Of a stretch of DNA of 64,000 nt, positions 1 to 9,800 are shown in pieces. The stretch comes from Ruminococcaceae bacterium UBA3753 (lineage in GTDB: Bacteria > Bacillota > Clostridia > Oscillospirales > Acutalibacteraceae). Where the stretch lies: positions 1 to 64,000 of the forward strand of contig DFGJ01000037.1 of NCBI GenBank assembly GCA_002372375.1. The letters are read 5' to 3'. The translations under genes were made by a program, and so were the position numbers. The notes below the pieces were generated by a model, which worked only from the letters and a program-made list of their open reading frames with translations, did no database searches and was not told the origin of the DNA. Every line of letters begins with the position of its first letter. The first letter of the stretch is position 1.

Positions 1-272
1 AAAATTATGGCAGTTACTATAAAAACAGTTTCGTAGTTAGTTGCTTGCTTGTCGTGAATATGTGTTCTAGTCGGATTATGATTACACGACAAAATATTTT
101 AGTATGTTCCAAAGCCTAGAGATAAGCACCACTTATGAGTTTGTAAGCCCTGTCTTCGAATGCCTGATATGATTTAAATCATCGGTCTTTTTGCAATGTT
201 TTTGAAGATTTGTATTTAAAATTATGATAGTTATTACAAAAATAATTTTGTAGTTAGTTGCTTACTTGTCAT
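1..272. repeat. Direct repeat pair of about 55 bp
   Basis: The first ~55 bases recur at about 218-272 with a few substitutions. Both copies share the core TAGTTAGTTGCTT followed by CTTGTC. The stretch between them and on to about 670 holds no convincing gene. Function unknown; the pair looks like a dispersed or duplicated non-coding unit, and it may continue upstream of the window. Confidence 0.6.
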
Positions 273-670
273 AAGTTCATACTGAGGGAAGGTTTTCAAT
301 TGTATACTAAGATATTAAATTAATTACTATGATTTTCAAAATCTTTTGGTTATTTTCCTGAATACAGTTTTCAAGTATAGAGTAACATGTTAAATATTGA
401 AAGAATTTTGATATATTTATTATGCCTGAGTAATTTGAGAATTTTTGTTTGTATGTTATTTAGATTAATTTGTTGACTTAATCGATTCGTTATTATAGAA
501 TTATTATCAGTAGCGAATATCATTTTGATTTTTGAAAATTTCTTTATGAAGGAAGGCTTAATATAAACTTCTGTAGGTGTGGTGGCGTTTAATCTGCGAG
601 GCAAGACTGGCCGAGCGATTATTAGTAAGCAGCAAATATTTGGCAATAAAGAAATGGGTGCGGATTAAGT

Positions 671-985
671 TATTTGAGCTTGCCACGTGCAGTGTCTACC
701 TGTCATGACGGTGCGTACAAAGCTGTGGTGACTATAGTCAAGGACTTTTTCGAATAAGCATCGGTATACTTTGAGAAAGAGGTGCAGTGGTTCACCGTAG
801 GGAAGGATCTACTTTTAAGGAAAATTGATGGGTTTGGCAGTAACTATGTTCGCTCTCTAGTGCTCAACTTGATAATTAGTGACTTAGACGCGCAGCTGTT
901 GACAAGATTAAAGGAAATGGTTGCCATCAATATAGGTAAATGCAAGGTTCTGATGTTGTTCGAAAGAGATGTTGTTAGTGGCTGA
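671..985 (+). pseudogene. Possible remnant of the C-terminal part of DNA polymerase III alpha (dnaE-like)
   Basis: One reading frame runs across this stretch with a single in-frame TAA at 755-757. The part before the stop reads DGAYKAVVTIVKDFFE, and the part after it ends in SDLDAQLLTRLKEM and KCKVLMLFE. This pattern recalls the OB-fold and C-terminal region of the bacterial replicative polymerase alpha subunit, where a segment on values for a DNA-binding fold is followed by a 'D.ELL.rvKe.l' helix and a 'pvyLyfe' strand. There is no upstream polymerase domain in the window, so this is at most a fragment. The assignment rests on remembered family patterns only and is tentative; it could be an unrelated short gene starting at GTG 782. 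Confidence 0.3.
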
Positions 986-1040
986 CTTTTCTTGGTTGGT
1001 TTGTTTGTTTTTTAAATTATATGTTGTTTAGGTGGTTTTC

Positions 1041-1559
1041 ATGAAAAAGGTTTTGGCGGGATTTTCGTTGGGGACGATGGTGGCTACCAATTTGCAGTGT
1101 AACTGTGGGCATGCTGTAAGGAAAATAACTAATTCTAAAAGTGAAAGAAATAACGCAAGGACAAGTACCAAAGATTATCCAACAGATTATTTGATTGACT
1201 GTTTGGTTAAGAGCATAGATTTAATTTACGATAGCAAGAGAATTTTTGAAGATTCTGATGTGCTAAATGAGAGAGTAGATAAGGCTACGGCTGAAAAGGT
1301 ATTGGAACGTTTTTTGGCAGAGGTTGCTGGAATCGAGGACGAGAAGCATAAGATGGATACAAAGTGCCATGGGACAGAGTATTATGAAAAATTTTTGTTA
1401 ACCTTAGATAAAATGAGGTTAAATTTTGAATTAAGCCTTGAAGAAAAGCTAAAGCTAATTGAACTTAACGGATATAGTAAAGACAGTTCAGATAATTCTA
1501 GACTTGTCTCCTTGAAGCACATAGAAATTATTGACAAGCTTATTAAGGCTTTGAAATAA
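1041..1559 (+). CDS. Small secreted helical protein, function unknown
   Basis: An ATG at 1041 gives a 172-residue protein whose N-terminus (MKKVLAGFSLGTMVATNL) looks like a Sec signal peptide; an in-frame GTG at 1032 is possible but places the basic residues too far in. The mature part is charged and predicted helical, with a few cysteines near the start (CNCGH) and in the middle. It is the first of three consecutive small exported proteins in the same direction, with about 60 and 130 bases between them. The other two resemble each other clearly, this one only in size and arrangement. I do not recognise the family. Confidence 0.75.
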   Translation: MKKVLAGFSLGTMVATNLQCNCGHAVRKITNSKSERNNARTSTKDYPTDYLIDCLVKSIDLIYDSKRIFEDSDVLNERVDKATAEKVLERFLAEVAGIEDEKHKMDTKCHGTEYYEKFLLTLDKMRLNFELSLEEKLKLIELNGYSKDSSDNSRLVSLKHIEIIDKLIKALK

Positions 1560-1619
1560 TTTTGTTTGTAAATATGTTTTTATTTTTTTAGATAATATTT
1601 TGGTGTTTAGGAGGTTTAG

Positions 1620-2132
1620 ATGAAGGTTTTTCTGTCAAAAATAGCCTTGGGTGTGACGATACTGGTATCGGTGTCGCCGTGTGGAATTGGCCAAGCGAAC
1701 GAAATATCAGGCAAAAATAGCCAACTAAAAACTGACGAAGATAAGTATTATTTGCATGAAAATTGTGACATTGATGCACTGGAGGTGTTGGCGGAAGCAA
1801 AAGGGATAATAAAGAGCATAGAAACTGTAACTGACTTTTATTCTACAAAGCTGGTCAAACGTTTAGAAGACAGTGTGCATAACATTCGTGAGCTGTGGTC
1901 GAAAGTAAAAGATGATTGTCCCACGATAAATCCGAACGGGTTTGTCGGCCTTTATTTAAGTGTAATTCGAACGATGCTGTTTAAGCTTTTAGATAAAATG
2001 ACATACCATATAACAGAGACTATCCATGAAGGAGTTGACCTTAAAAGTTACGACGAAGCAGTGTTTAAAGGGTATATAAAATCTCCTGAAATCCTCCGTA
2101 CCCTTTTAGACGCGCTTGACCCTTATTGTTGA
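1620..2132 (+). CDS. Small secreted protein, paralogue of the next gene
   Basis: 170 residues starting at an ATG preceded by TAGGAGGTTTAG, a strong ribosome binding site. Residues 1-27 form a signal peptide ending near GIGQANE. The mature protein contains a segment of the type ENCDIDALEVLAEAKGIIKS followed by DFYSTKLVKRLEDSV, which recurs nearly position for position in the following gene (CDINILDIIGEVKSIIKS, DFYSDKMVKRLQGQV). One cysteine is conserved at the start of that region and another about 50 residues later, so a disulfide is possible after export. Function unknown; secretion is inferred from the signal peptide. Confidence 0.8.
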   Translation: MKVFLSKIALGVTILVSVSPCGIGQANEISGKNSQLKTDEDKYYLHENCDIDALEVLAEAKGIIKSIETVTDFYSTKLVKRLEDSVHNIRELWSKVKDDCPTINPNGFVGLYLSVIRTMLFKLLDKMTYHITETIHEGVDLKSYDEAVFKGYIKSPEILRTLLDALDPYC

Positions 2133-2292
2133 GGGAGGAAGTCTATGTATACTCTGAAATTTTGAGGAACTAGGTGATCTGTAGATTTTGCAGTAGCGTA
2201 ACCCGCGGATTTTGTGCCACTTTTTAGGTATTTGGGCACTGATGTAGCAAAGTTGATACATTTAAATGTTTTTAACCTTGGGGGGAGTTTTG

Positions 2293-2769
2293 ATGAAGAA
2301 TTTTATGTCTAAATTTGCTTGCGGTTCATTTCTAATGCTTTTGGTGCCTTTTGCCCAAGCTGGAGGATTCTCGGCTGTTAATGACAGTTTAAAAAATACC
2401 GAGAATTTGTATTTTTCTCAGGAGACGTGCGATATCAATATTTTAGACATAATAGGTGAGGTAAAAAGTATAATAAAAAGCGCTGAAATTTTGAATGATT
2501 TTTATTCAGATAAGATGGTTAAACGTCTGCAAGGTCAAGTTGATAGGGTAAAAGCCAAATGGAAAGAAAGATGGTCGTGTTCGGAAGGTGTGTCCAATTT
2601 TGTGATCAATTACATAGATGTTGTAAAATCGACTCTGAAAAAAACGATAGATGTTATGAGTTTTTATGTCAAAGAATTTAAAAAAGCTGGGATTGAGAAA
2701 AGCGAGGAAACTAGGGGCTATTTGAAAGCTTATGAGCTTTTTTGTGAGCTTTATGCTGTGCTAAGTTAA
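2293..2769 (+). CDS. Small secreted protein, paralogue of the preceding gene
   Basis: The start is taken as ATG 2293, seven bases after GGGGGGAG. An upstream in-frame start at 2266 would put nine extra residues ahead of the lysine of the signal peptide and has no such site. The 158-residue product has a signal peptide MKNFMSKFACGSFLMLL..PFAQA and then the same helical core as the gene at 1620: CDI, KSIIKSAE, NDFYSDKMVKRLQ, a tryptophan and a cysteine. The pair is best explained by tandem duplication. No enzymatic motif is visible. Confidence 0.8.
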   Translation: MKNFMSKFACGSFLMLLVPFAQAGGFSAVNDSLKNTENLYFSQETCDINILDIIGEVKSIIKSAEILNDFYSDKMVKRLQGQVDRVKAKWKERWSCSEGVSNFVINYIDVVKSTLKKTIDVMSFYVKEFKKAGIEKSEETRGYLKAYELFCELYAVLS

Positions 2770-2844
2770 TTCTATTGAGGTTTTATTTTTAGGCTGTGTT
2801 TTTATGAAGATTTATTTTGTTACACAACGTCTTGGAAGCATTGC

Positions 2845-2873
2845 TTGCATTTAACGTTGTGATGTGGTACTAT
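2845..2873 (+). promoter_or_regulatory. Sigma-A type promoter of fhs
   Basis: TTGCAT at 2845-2850 and TACTAT at 2868-2873 are 17 bases apart, about 97 bases before the fhs start. The transcribed leader contains a small hairpin, GATAA-loop-TTATC at about 2882-2900. The leader does not match the ZTP (pfl) riboswitch pattern that precedes fhs in some Firmicutes, so no riboswitch is claimed. Confidence 0.5.
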
Positions 2874-2969
2874 TTTCCTGAGATAAGGCAACCAGTTATC
2901 CGTCGCGAAAGCTTTTTTGGCATTGCATAAAGTTTTGTGCTGTGCACATCTTAAAGTTAGGGGGGTACT

Positions 2970-4646
2970 GTGTTAAACGATATAGAGATAGCAAGGAAAG
3001 CAAAGTTAAAGAAAATAGTCGACGTCACTGCATCGCTTGGAATTTTGGATAATGAAATAGAGCTGTATGGTAAGTATAAGGCAAAAATAAAGGATAGTCT
3101 GTTTGACCGATTAAAGAATAAAAAGAACGGAAAGCTAATATTGGTTACAGCTGTTAATCCTACACCAGCAGGCGAGGGCAAGACTACAGTTTCTATCGGG
3201 CTTTCACAAGCATTGAATATTTTAGGAAAAAGCTCCGTACTTTCTCTTAGAGAGCCTTCTTTAGGGCCTGTTTTCGGAATAAAAGGGGGTGCAACCGGTG
3301 GAGGACGATCGCAGATATTACCCATGGATGAAATAAATCTCCACTTCACCGGCGACATTCATGCTATGACGTCGGCTAATAATCTCATTTGTGCTGTACT
3401 GGATAATCACTTATATTGGGGAAATGATTTGAGTATCGACCCTAAACGGGTGTTAATAAAAAGGTGCTTAGACATTAACGATAGAGCACTTCGTTACGTG
3501 AGCATAGGTTGCAAAGGAAGTACTAATAACGTAGAGAGACAAGAAAGCTTTATGATAACTGTTGCGTCGGAGATAATGGCAGTTATGTGCCTTGCCAGTG
3601 ATCTAAAAGACCTAAGAAGACGACTCGAGAATATTCTGGTTGCGTATAGCAAGGATGATGAGCCAATTTTTTTGAGTGATCTTAGAATAGTAGGTTCTGT
3701 TTTGGCGCTCTTGAAGGATGCCTTTAAGCCAAATTTGGTACAAACTCTAGAAGGAACGCCCGCTATAGTCCATGGCGGTCCTTTCGCAAATATAGCACAT
3801 GGGTGTAGCTCATTAAAAGCCACCAGATTGGCATTAAAGCTTTCTGATTATTGCGTTACAGAAGCTGGTTTTGGTGCTGAACTGGGGGCGGAAAAATTCT
3901 TCAATATAAAATGTCGTACTGGGAGTCTAAATCCGGATGCAGTCGTGCTTACTGTTACTGTTAGGGCAGTCAAATATAACGGTGGAATACTGGAATTGGG
4001 TGAATTAAAAAAAGAGGATATGGATGCACTAGAACGTGGAGTATGTAATTTAGGTAAGCATATCGGTAATCTTAAGCTTTTTGGTGTCCCTATAGTAGTT
4101 GCTATTAACAAATTTTATACTGACACTGAAAAAGAAATTGATTTCTTACGTAGTTTTTGTGAAAAACTTAATGTAGAGTGTTCTGTTGTAGACGTTCACT
4201 CAAAAGGTGGCAATGGTGGACTAGACTTAGCAAAGATAGTTTGTCATCTTACGGAAAGAGAGCAGACTAAGTTTCAATACCTTTATGATTTAGATAAATC
4301 AATAGAAGAGAAAATAGAAATAATATCTAAAAAAATTTACGGGGCTAGTAGCGTTAACTATACGGATTCTGCGGTAACTTCTTTAAAGAACATAAAAAAG
4401 CTGAAAACAGCGGAAAAACTACCTGTTTGCATAGCAAAGACTCAGTACTCTTTTTCGGATAATAAGGATCTTTTGGGGGAACCAAAAAACTTTGATGTTA
4501 CTGTTAGTGAAATAAAGGCAAGTTTGGGCGCAGGATTCATAATAGCGTATATGGGCGATATCGTTACTATGCCGGGACTTTCAAGATCGCCATGTGCAGA
4601 AGTAATCGATGTTGATGATTATGGTGAAATAGTCGGGCTATCGTGA
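2970..4646 (+). CDS. fhs: Formate--tetrahydrofolate ligase
   Basis: 558 residues, the normal length of the family. It makes 10-formyltetrahydrofolate from formate, tetrahydrofolate and ATP in the cytoplasm, feeding purine and one-carbon metabolism. The ATP-binding loop TPAGEGKTT lies at about residues 66-74, followed by the family signature LREPSLGPVFGIKGGATGGG and then LHFTGDIHA. The C-terminal TMPGLSRSP is also typical. Translation starts at GTG, with AGGGGGG just upstream deciding the start. It stands alone, with its own promoter about 100 bases upstream and a long gap after it. The gene appears intact and ends in TGA, which shows that TGA is a stop in this genome. Confidence 0.97.
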   Translation: MLNDIEIARKAKLKKIVDVTASLGILDNEIELYGKYKAKIKDSLFDRLKNKKNGKLILVTAVNPTPAGEGKTTVSIGLSQALNILGKSSVLSLREPSLGPVFGIKGGATGGGRSQILPMDEINLHFTGDIHAMTSANNLICAVLDNHLYWGNDLSIDPKRVLIKRCLDINDRALRYVSIGCKGSTNNVERQESFMITVASEIMAVMCLASDLKDLRRRLENILVAYSKDDEPIFLSDLRIVGSVLALLKDAFKPNLVQTLEGTPAIVHGGPFANIAHGCSSLKATRLALKLSDYCVTEAGFGAELGAEKFFNIKCRTGSLNPDAVVLTVTVRAVKYNGGILELGELKKEDMDALERGVCNLGKHIGNLKLFGVPIVVAINKFYTDTEKEIDFLRSFCEKLNVECSVVDVHSKGGNGGLDLAKIVCHLTEREQTKFQYLYDLDKSIEEKIEIISKKIYGASSVNYTDSAVTSLKNIKKLKTAEKLPVCIAKTQYSFSDNKDLLGEPKNFDVTVSEIKASLGAGFIIAYMGDIVTMPGLSRSPCAEVIDVDDYGEIVGLS

Positions 4647-5553
4647 AACGTTTCGTAGTTGAGATCTTGTAGTAATTTTGTCTTATACTCGTGTCCGTTC
4701 GTCCAAGCTGTACATTTTGTTATGTTGTGAATGAAAGTATATTATAATTATATGCGCTGGTCGTGTTGTTGTTGCCTTGATTTTTACCGGTTTTGTTTTC
4801 GTCAGATTTTGGACGTAGTGCATTATCATTGGTTGGTTATTTTGTATGAATTTTAGTAAAACTGTTTGAGTGAGGTGTGTGAATGCACTAAGGAAAAGAA
4901 CGGAAAATATATCTTTTTTTATTTTGATAATAAATTAAAGTGAGTATAAAACTAGTTTTTGGCGTTTTTTCTTCTTTATGTTAACTTTTTATTTTACAAA
5001 ATAAAATTTGTCAATTTTGTACTGACGTAGGGCAAAAAAACATTTCGAGCATAAATGGAGCGGTTGCTTAATTGAAATATCATAAAATGTAACTTATTTT
5101 AAAAAAATGAGTCTGTAAATTGTGTTTTTATTGCATATCAATAAAAGTATAACACTAGAAATAAAAATTAAAAGAAATGCAACCTCTTGACTTGAATAAA
5201 AATCGAACCTAACTGGACATGTTAAATCTGCTGCGACAATTTAGCATAAGATGAAGTTTTTTTCATAAGCTAAACAAGTTTTACAAGTTTCAATGCTTAA
5301 ATTTGCAGCCGATATTTAGTTTCACATAATAAATTAAACAAACAATACCCGTTTCTGTTGAACTTAGAAAAATAGTAACAAAGCTAGGTACTGCAAAACA
5401 TGTTAAAAGTGTAAATAAAGTTATGATCTAAGAACTTAAAGGCTTACGATACAAAAGCAGCAACGCAATTTTGTAAATTTTTTCTTTTGAAGTTAAAGGC
5501 TAACTGTTAAAAGCCGGTCATTTGAAATATTATCCAAAATCATTGCGTATATT
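4647..5553. other. Gene-poor gap of about 900 bp
   Basis: Very AT-rich DNA between the convergent fhs and plsC genes. I see no ORF with a plausible ribosome binding site and no recognisable RNA gene. Confidence 0.6.
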
Positions 5554-6183
5554 CTAAACCTGGCTATAACTTTTATCTTTGAGCTCGGTGATTTTTGACA
5601 TAATAAACCGGCTCGCCGCACGTATAGAAGTTCCACGTTGGTCTTTTAAATTTAAATCCTCCGGGTAGACTGTTTTTCCAAAACTAACGATCACTTTTCT
5701 GAAAAGCTTTACTCTGTTACCAGCTACAGGCCTTATAAAAACCGGTACTATCTTCGAATAGGTTTCACTAGACAAAATTGCAGCCCCAGATTTAGGTTTT
5801 AAAAGCTCTCCGGTCGTCGACCTTGTACCTTCAATAAAAATTCCTAAAATATTACCGTTTTTCAAAATATTTTGTGCAGTATTTAATGCTGAAAAGTCAC
5901 CTTTACCCCTTTTTACTGGAAAAGCGCCTAAGACTTTTATTATTTTCCCAAGAATTTTGTTCCTAAAAAGCTCTTCCTTGGCCATAAAAAATATCTGTCT
6001 TTTCAAAACCATTGCCAATAATATAGGATCCACGTTAGAAATATGATTGGAACAAAGCAAGAATCTGCCACTAAAAGGAATATTTTCAGCGCCTCGAACT
6101 TCAATTTTAAAAAATATAGATAAAATCGGAGTGAAAATAACTTTCACTACCTTGTAAATGTTAGAAATTCCCATATCAACCAC
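5554..6183 (-). CDS. plsC: 1-acyl-sn-glycerol-3-phosphate acyltransferase
   Basis: 209 residues, the usual size of short PlsC proteins. It transfers an acyl group to lysophosphatidic acid at the inner face of the membrane, giving phosphatidic acid for phospholipid synthesis. The catalytic H-x4-D motif is seen as NHISNVDP around residue 47, and the substrate-binding motif as FIEGTRS around residue 117. The segment GAFPVKRGKGD between them is also typical. An N-terminal hydrophobic stretch (VVKVIFTPILSIFFKIEV) fits peripheral membrane attachment. Start is GTG 6183 or ATG 6174, undecided because neither has a clear ribosome binding site. It stands alone on this strand. Confidence 0.9.
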   Translation of the reverse strand: MVDMGISNIYKVVKVIFTPILSIFFKIEVRGAENIPFSGRFLLCSNHISNVDPILLAMVLKRQIFFMAKEELFRNKILGKIIKVLGAFPVKRGKGDFSALNTAQNILKNGNILGIFIEGTRSTTGELLKPKSGAAILSSETYSKIVPVFIRPVAGNRVKLFRKVIVSFGKTVYPEDLNLKDQRGTSIRAASRFIMSKITELKDKSYSQV

Positions 6184-6808
6184 ACAGTTACGCTACTTAA
6201 TACAATAAACAACTTAAAACTCAAGTGAAACTAACATAGATCTATAAATATTAGCTAAAACAAAAAACTCCTAAACAAAAAATCACGAATCGCCACACCA
6301 CTTCCAAAACTCAGTGAGGAACACGCTACACTGCACTTTACGCCAGCACAACCAAGACCTATCTTAAATACATGACACGTCATTCTCGCTGTTTCTGTGA
6401 TAAAAAAAGTTAACAAAATTTAAGGACAAACGATCGTAACACCAAACTCTCGCCACTCTTCATTACTTCTACGCTACTTTTTTTACCAAACCAGCATTCA
6501 CATGAAAACCGCACATTTCCTTGCAGTTATTGTACCACATCTAAAAACTATACGACACCAAATCTTTAGCCAAAGTACTTCAATTTCAAAAATATTTTCA
6601 CAAACTTATTTCATCCTTTTCAAAGAGTACTGTACTAAATCCGTGAATCTACCACAGAATTCTACAATTTTAACAAACTACATTCTCTAATATCATCAGA
6701 CCGACACCTGTGAACCGAGAACTAAATAAAAATAAAACAAAACAAGGTCAACATTAATGACTCATTGAAGCCTTTACATATTAATTCGCAGCAATAGCAA
6801 AAAAGGCA
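6184..6808. other. Gap of about 620 bp without a supported gene
   Basis: AT-rich sequence upstream of plsC and downstream of the hydrolase gene (both on the minus strand). A short plus-strand ORF at 6502-6690 lacks a binding site and any recognisable feature. Confidence 0.5.
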
Positions 6809-7534
6809 TTAACAGAATGTCGACACTATTAGCAAGTTAAATCGATCTGAAAATTTAGTAGGAACATTGTGCGCGGCTTCCTCATACACAACATAACTAC
6901 AATTACTGTTTAAAGCGCAAAGCTTTTTAGCACTTTCCTTAACGACATCGTGCTCTTTTCCTCCTACAACAACAATAACTGGAAACACGACATCAGAAAA
7001 TCCTTTAACCGTATCAAAGCAAACTCCACTATTCATTGCATTGACAACAGTCTCCTTCTTCATATTCCGCATCTGGTCCACAAAACCTTTCCTAATATTC
7101 CTAGGGGCCCCACTCAGTGCTGCCACTACAGGCCCCAATAAACGATTCCGCATAATTTTCAACCCACGGAGCGCCCCTTCGGTTTGCTCTTGCAAAAGAT
7201 TTTTATCACCAAGCAAATATGGGCTAACCAATATAGCTTTTTTAAAAAGATCTGAATGATCAGAAATCAACTTAAAAGCAACAATAGCACCTAAGGAAAA
7301 ACCAACCAAAAAGATTTTTTGATTCAAACCGCCAATCAATTCCGCTAACTGACTAATCTGTTCATTAATTTCAAAAATCTTGTCAACAGAATTACCAAAT
7401 CCAAGTAAATGAGGGACAAAAATATGGTAACGATCCTCAAGACAATACTGTTTACGAAACCCATACACATTTCCATAGGGATGTAGAAACACTATGATCT
7501 CTTTATTACCTTTACCGTATTCATCTAAGTACAA
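6809..7534 (-). CDS. Alpha/beta-hydrolase fold protein
   Basis: 241 residues without signal peptide, so cytoplasmic. The alpha/beta-hydrolase layout is clear: FLHPYG near the start for the oxyanion region, the nucleophile elbow GFSLG at about residue 100, PVIVVVGGKEHD for the acid, and EAAHNVP with the histidine near residue 222. The substrate cannot be told. The start is TTG 7534, eight bases after GGGGTGA; the frame is open only 27 bases further upstream and has no ATG or GTG there. No neighbours in an operon. Confidence 0.85.
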   Translation of the reverse strand: MYLDEYGKGNKEIIVFLHPYGNVYGFRKQYCLEDRYHIFVPHLLGFGNSVDKIFEINEQISQLAELIGGLNQKIFLVGFSLGAIVAFKLISDHSDLFKKAILVSPYLLGDKNLLQEQTEGALRGLKIMRNRLLGPVVAALSGAPRNIRKGFVDQMRNMKKETVVNAMNSGVCFDTVKGFSDVVFPVIVVVGGKEHDVVKESAKKLCALNSNCSYVVYEEAAHNVPTKFSDRFNLLIVSTFC

Positions 7535-8299
7535 AGCAAAATCACCCCGAAAGCAGAATCGACCACTTCAGTATACCATAACAAATCATAAAATAAAATA
7601 GGTTTACTATAGAAAAAGTAATAAAGCCGGATAATATCCCAAAGTTTTTAAGAGTAATAAAAAATGTATATCTGGTAATTAAGTGAAAAATAGTATATAA
7701 AATTAATAATTTTAATCCTGTGTTAGTTTAATAACACTCAACAGCTTTTGACAATTGAAATTAAAAACAATTAGAAAATTAAGGAAAAATAAAATGGGGA
7801 CTCAAAAATTTGAAAAAATGATATAAAAGATTAAAAATCACAATTAAAAAAGTTGTTTAGTGGGAAAATATTTATAAGGACCCAAGGTTGTAAAAGATGT
7901 ATAAAGTAGAAAAGAATAAATCTCACCTGTTGACATAACAGAGTAGGAAAGCACTCACATGCGAACAGTAAACGCCATTGTCACTCCACAAACGATGGCG
8001 CATGTCATACTTATTTTTATGTCAAGTTCTTCTATTTATATTTCTGCCAATTACAGCGAATCGTTAAATTTTAATATCAAATTTCAACAGCATTACGTTA
8101 CCAAGCCAGTCCGAACTCTAAAGCTATAGTCTAAATTCAAACATGCTAGTCTACAAAAAATCGGTAACTGAGTTTAAGCACATCAAGACATTTTTTCAAA
8201 CCATTCAGATGAGAAAAAGGGCAAAAATAGCAAGTAGAAATTCTAAATAAAGTTTTCTAGATTAACCATAGAAACAAACAAAAAGTATAACCATTGTTT
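7535..8299. other. Gap of about 760 bp containing one strong hairpin
   Basis: No supported gene. At 7957-8007 there is a nested inverted repeat: ACATGCG pairs with CGCATGT at the outside and CGCCAT with ATGGCG inside, and the two pairings overlap in the right arm. It is followed by TACTTATTTTT. It could be a terminator reading rightwards or a regulatory hairpin; no gene ends just before it. Confidence 0.45.
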
Positions 8300-9067
8300 C
8301 TATAAATTAAAATACATCTTCTTTTTAATAAATTTAATACAATTTTTGCAAAGCTTTAAAACCTCTTTTTCGATGTTTCCAGCAAATTTGTTTACATCAA
8401 ATTTTTTATTGCTTATGAAATGGCAAAGCAAAGCACTAGCACTAACAAGATTAGCAGCCTGCTCTTTTAAGGTATTCGAGGCCACATCAAATCCGTAGCA
8501 TTCGTATGTCTTTATAAAAAGGTTTTCAGGTAAATCAATATAAATTTTCTTTTTATCATAATAAAAATTTCCAACTATATGAACTACCTCTTTTTCTAGT
8601 GCTTGCACTATTTTTTTTAATATTTCGTTTGACTCTAAAATATCAGTAAACGTTAATACCGAACTTATTTTAAAGTTTTTAATTAAATCATCAGAATAAA
8701 TGTACTCTCTTTTCTTATTAAGAAAATAATATTCAAGTATCCCACACCTTTTTAGATATTTTAAATATCCGCACGTCGGCGTCTTAAAAATATTTCTTAA
8801 AAATTTAGTAATTTTTCTGTCTTGAAATTCGTGTAAATAGGCACCTATGCAAAACCATTTTTCTTCTTCCGTATAAGCGAATTGAAACATTTTCCTTATA
8901 AATGCTTTAGAATCAGAATGAATTTTAGCTTTCCTATCTAAAACAAATCTACCCACATCTGCATAAACTAGTCCGGAATAGAAGTATCGCCTTTCAGAAG
9001 ACGACACTTTAAAATTGCCAAGTTCTAACGAGATTTTGCCTAAATTGTAATGTGTATTACCTAACAT
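8300..9067 (-). CDS. Protein resembling zinc-dependent phospholipase C, without signal peptide
   Basis: 255 residues. The order of conserved elements matches the secreted protein at 22945-23808: N-terminal THYNLGK, ADVGRFVLDRKAKIHSD, EEKWFCIGAYLHEFQD and a C-terminal helical region. The paralogue has HYYVGTK, ADIGRIKLDAET, EEKWFALGLKAHFLVDEA at the same spacing. Histidines and aspartates at these places resemble the metal ligands of the zinc-dependent phospholipase C / S1-P1 nuclease group, in which an early His, a central Asp and an HxxxD pair bind zinc. This copy begins directly at the first motif with no export signal, so it may be a shortened, cytoplasmic version. ATG 9067 is preceded by TTGGTGA. 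Family assignment is inference. Confidence 0.7.
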   Translation of the reverse strand: MLGNTHYNLGKISLELGNFKVSSSERRYFYSGLVYADVGRFVLDRKAKIHSDSKAFIRKMFQFAYTEEEKWFCIGAYLHEFQDRKITKFLRNIFKTPTCGYLKYLKRCGILEYYFLNKKREYIYSDDLIKNFKISSVLTFTDILESNEILKKIVQALEKEVVHIVGNFYYDKKKIYIDLPENLFIKTYECYGFDVASNTLKEQAANLVSASALLCHFISNKKFDVNKFAGNIEKEVLKLCKNCIKFIKKKMYFNL

Positions 9068-9492
9068 TAAAAATTTTCACCAAAATATTTCTATAAGGTC
9101 ACCAAATCAGCCTACGAAAAAGCAGTTTCAAAAATTAATCAACAAAAACATAACTAAAGCCCATACAAAACAGTATAGAGTATTTACTTTACTGGTTCAC
9201 CAGTTTATTAACATTATATCCGAACGTTAGCGTTTTACAGCACACGTACATTCAAATTTTTAAAAACTGATAGTGCACAATAATACATTGCAATGTACAA
9301 ATCATAAATGTAAAAACTTACATTTAAAGATTTTTGTTACCGATTTACATAAGCACCTTAAGTATAAGCTACTATCAGCCCTTTTTCTAAAGGATCATAC
9401 CTCAAGATATCAATCATTTTCCCGCTTTAATTATAATTACCTTCACGCACAATAAAAACACTGGCAGCTCAATGCTTTTTATTGTAGGAAAC

Positions 9493-9800
9493 TCTACATT
9501 TTACGTCTTACAAATATCTGAACTTTCGGAGGAGGGTTCTTCTTCATTAGCTTTTTCAGCAGTAGGCACATTATCTGAGCTTCCATCAAAAGAAAATTTA
9601 TTAGAAGTGACTTCTTAAGGAATTGCAACCGTATTAATTTTTGAACCTACATTTTGCGTCTCATAAAATATCTGAATTTTCTGAGGTGGGTTCTTGTTCA
9701 TTAGCTGTTCCAGCAGTAGACACATTACCTAAGCTTTCATTAAAAGAAGACACATCAGGAGCACTCTCTTCAGAAATTGCTGTCGTATTAATATTATTTC
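9493..9800 (-). repeat. Duplicated 3' end of the symporter gene
   Basis: About 150 bases at 9493-9646 match 9647-9800 with an offset of 154 and moderate divergence. Both begin CTACATTTT and contain GGTTCTT and the words for the acidic tail of the symporter. The second unit is the real end of the coding region; the first lies just beyond its stop and has become non-coding. Confidence 0.75.

Noticed and set aside
371..646. Minus-strand ORF of 91 codons
   Set aside because: No binding site and no recognisable domain; overlaps a repeat-containing non-coding region.
2874..2969. Riboswitch (ZTP or cyclic-di-GMP type) in the fhs leader
   Set aside because: The leader has GGCAACC and CGCGAAAGC words that recall parts of such RNAs, but the full core patterns are missing.
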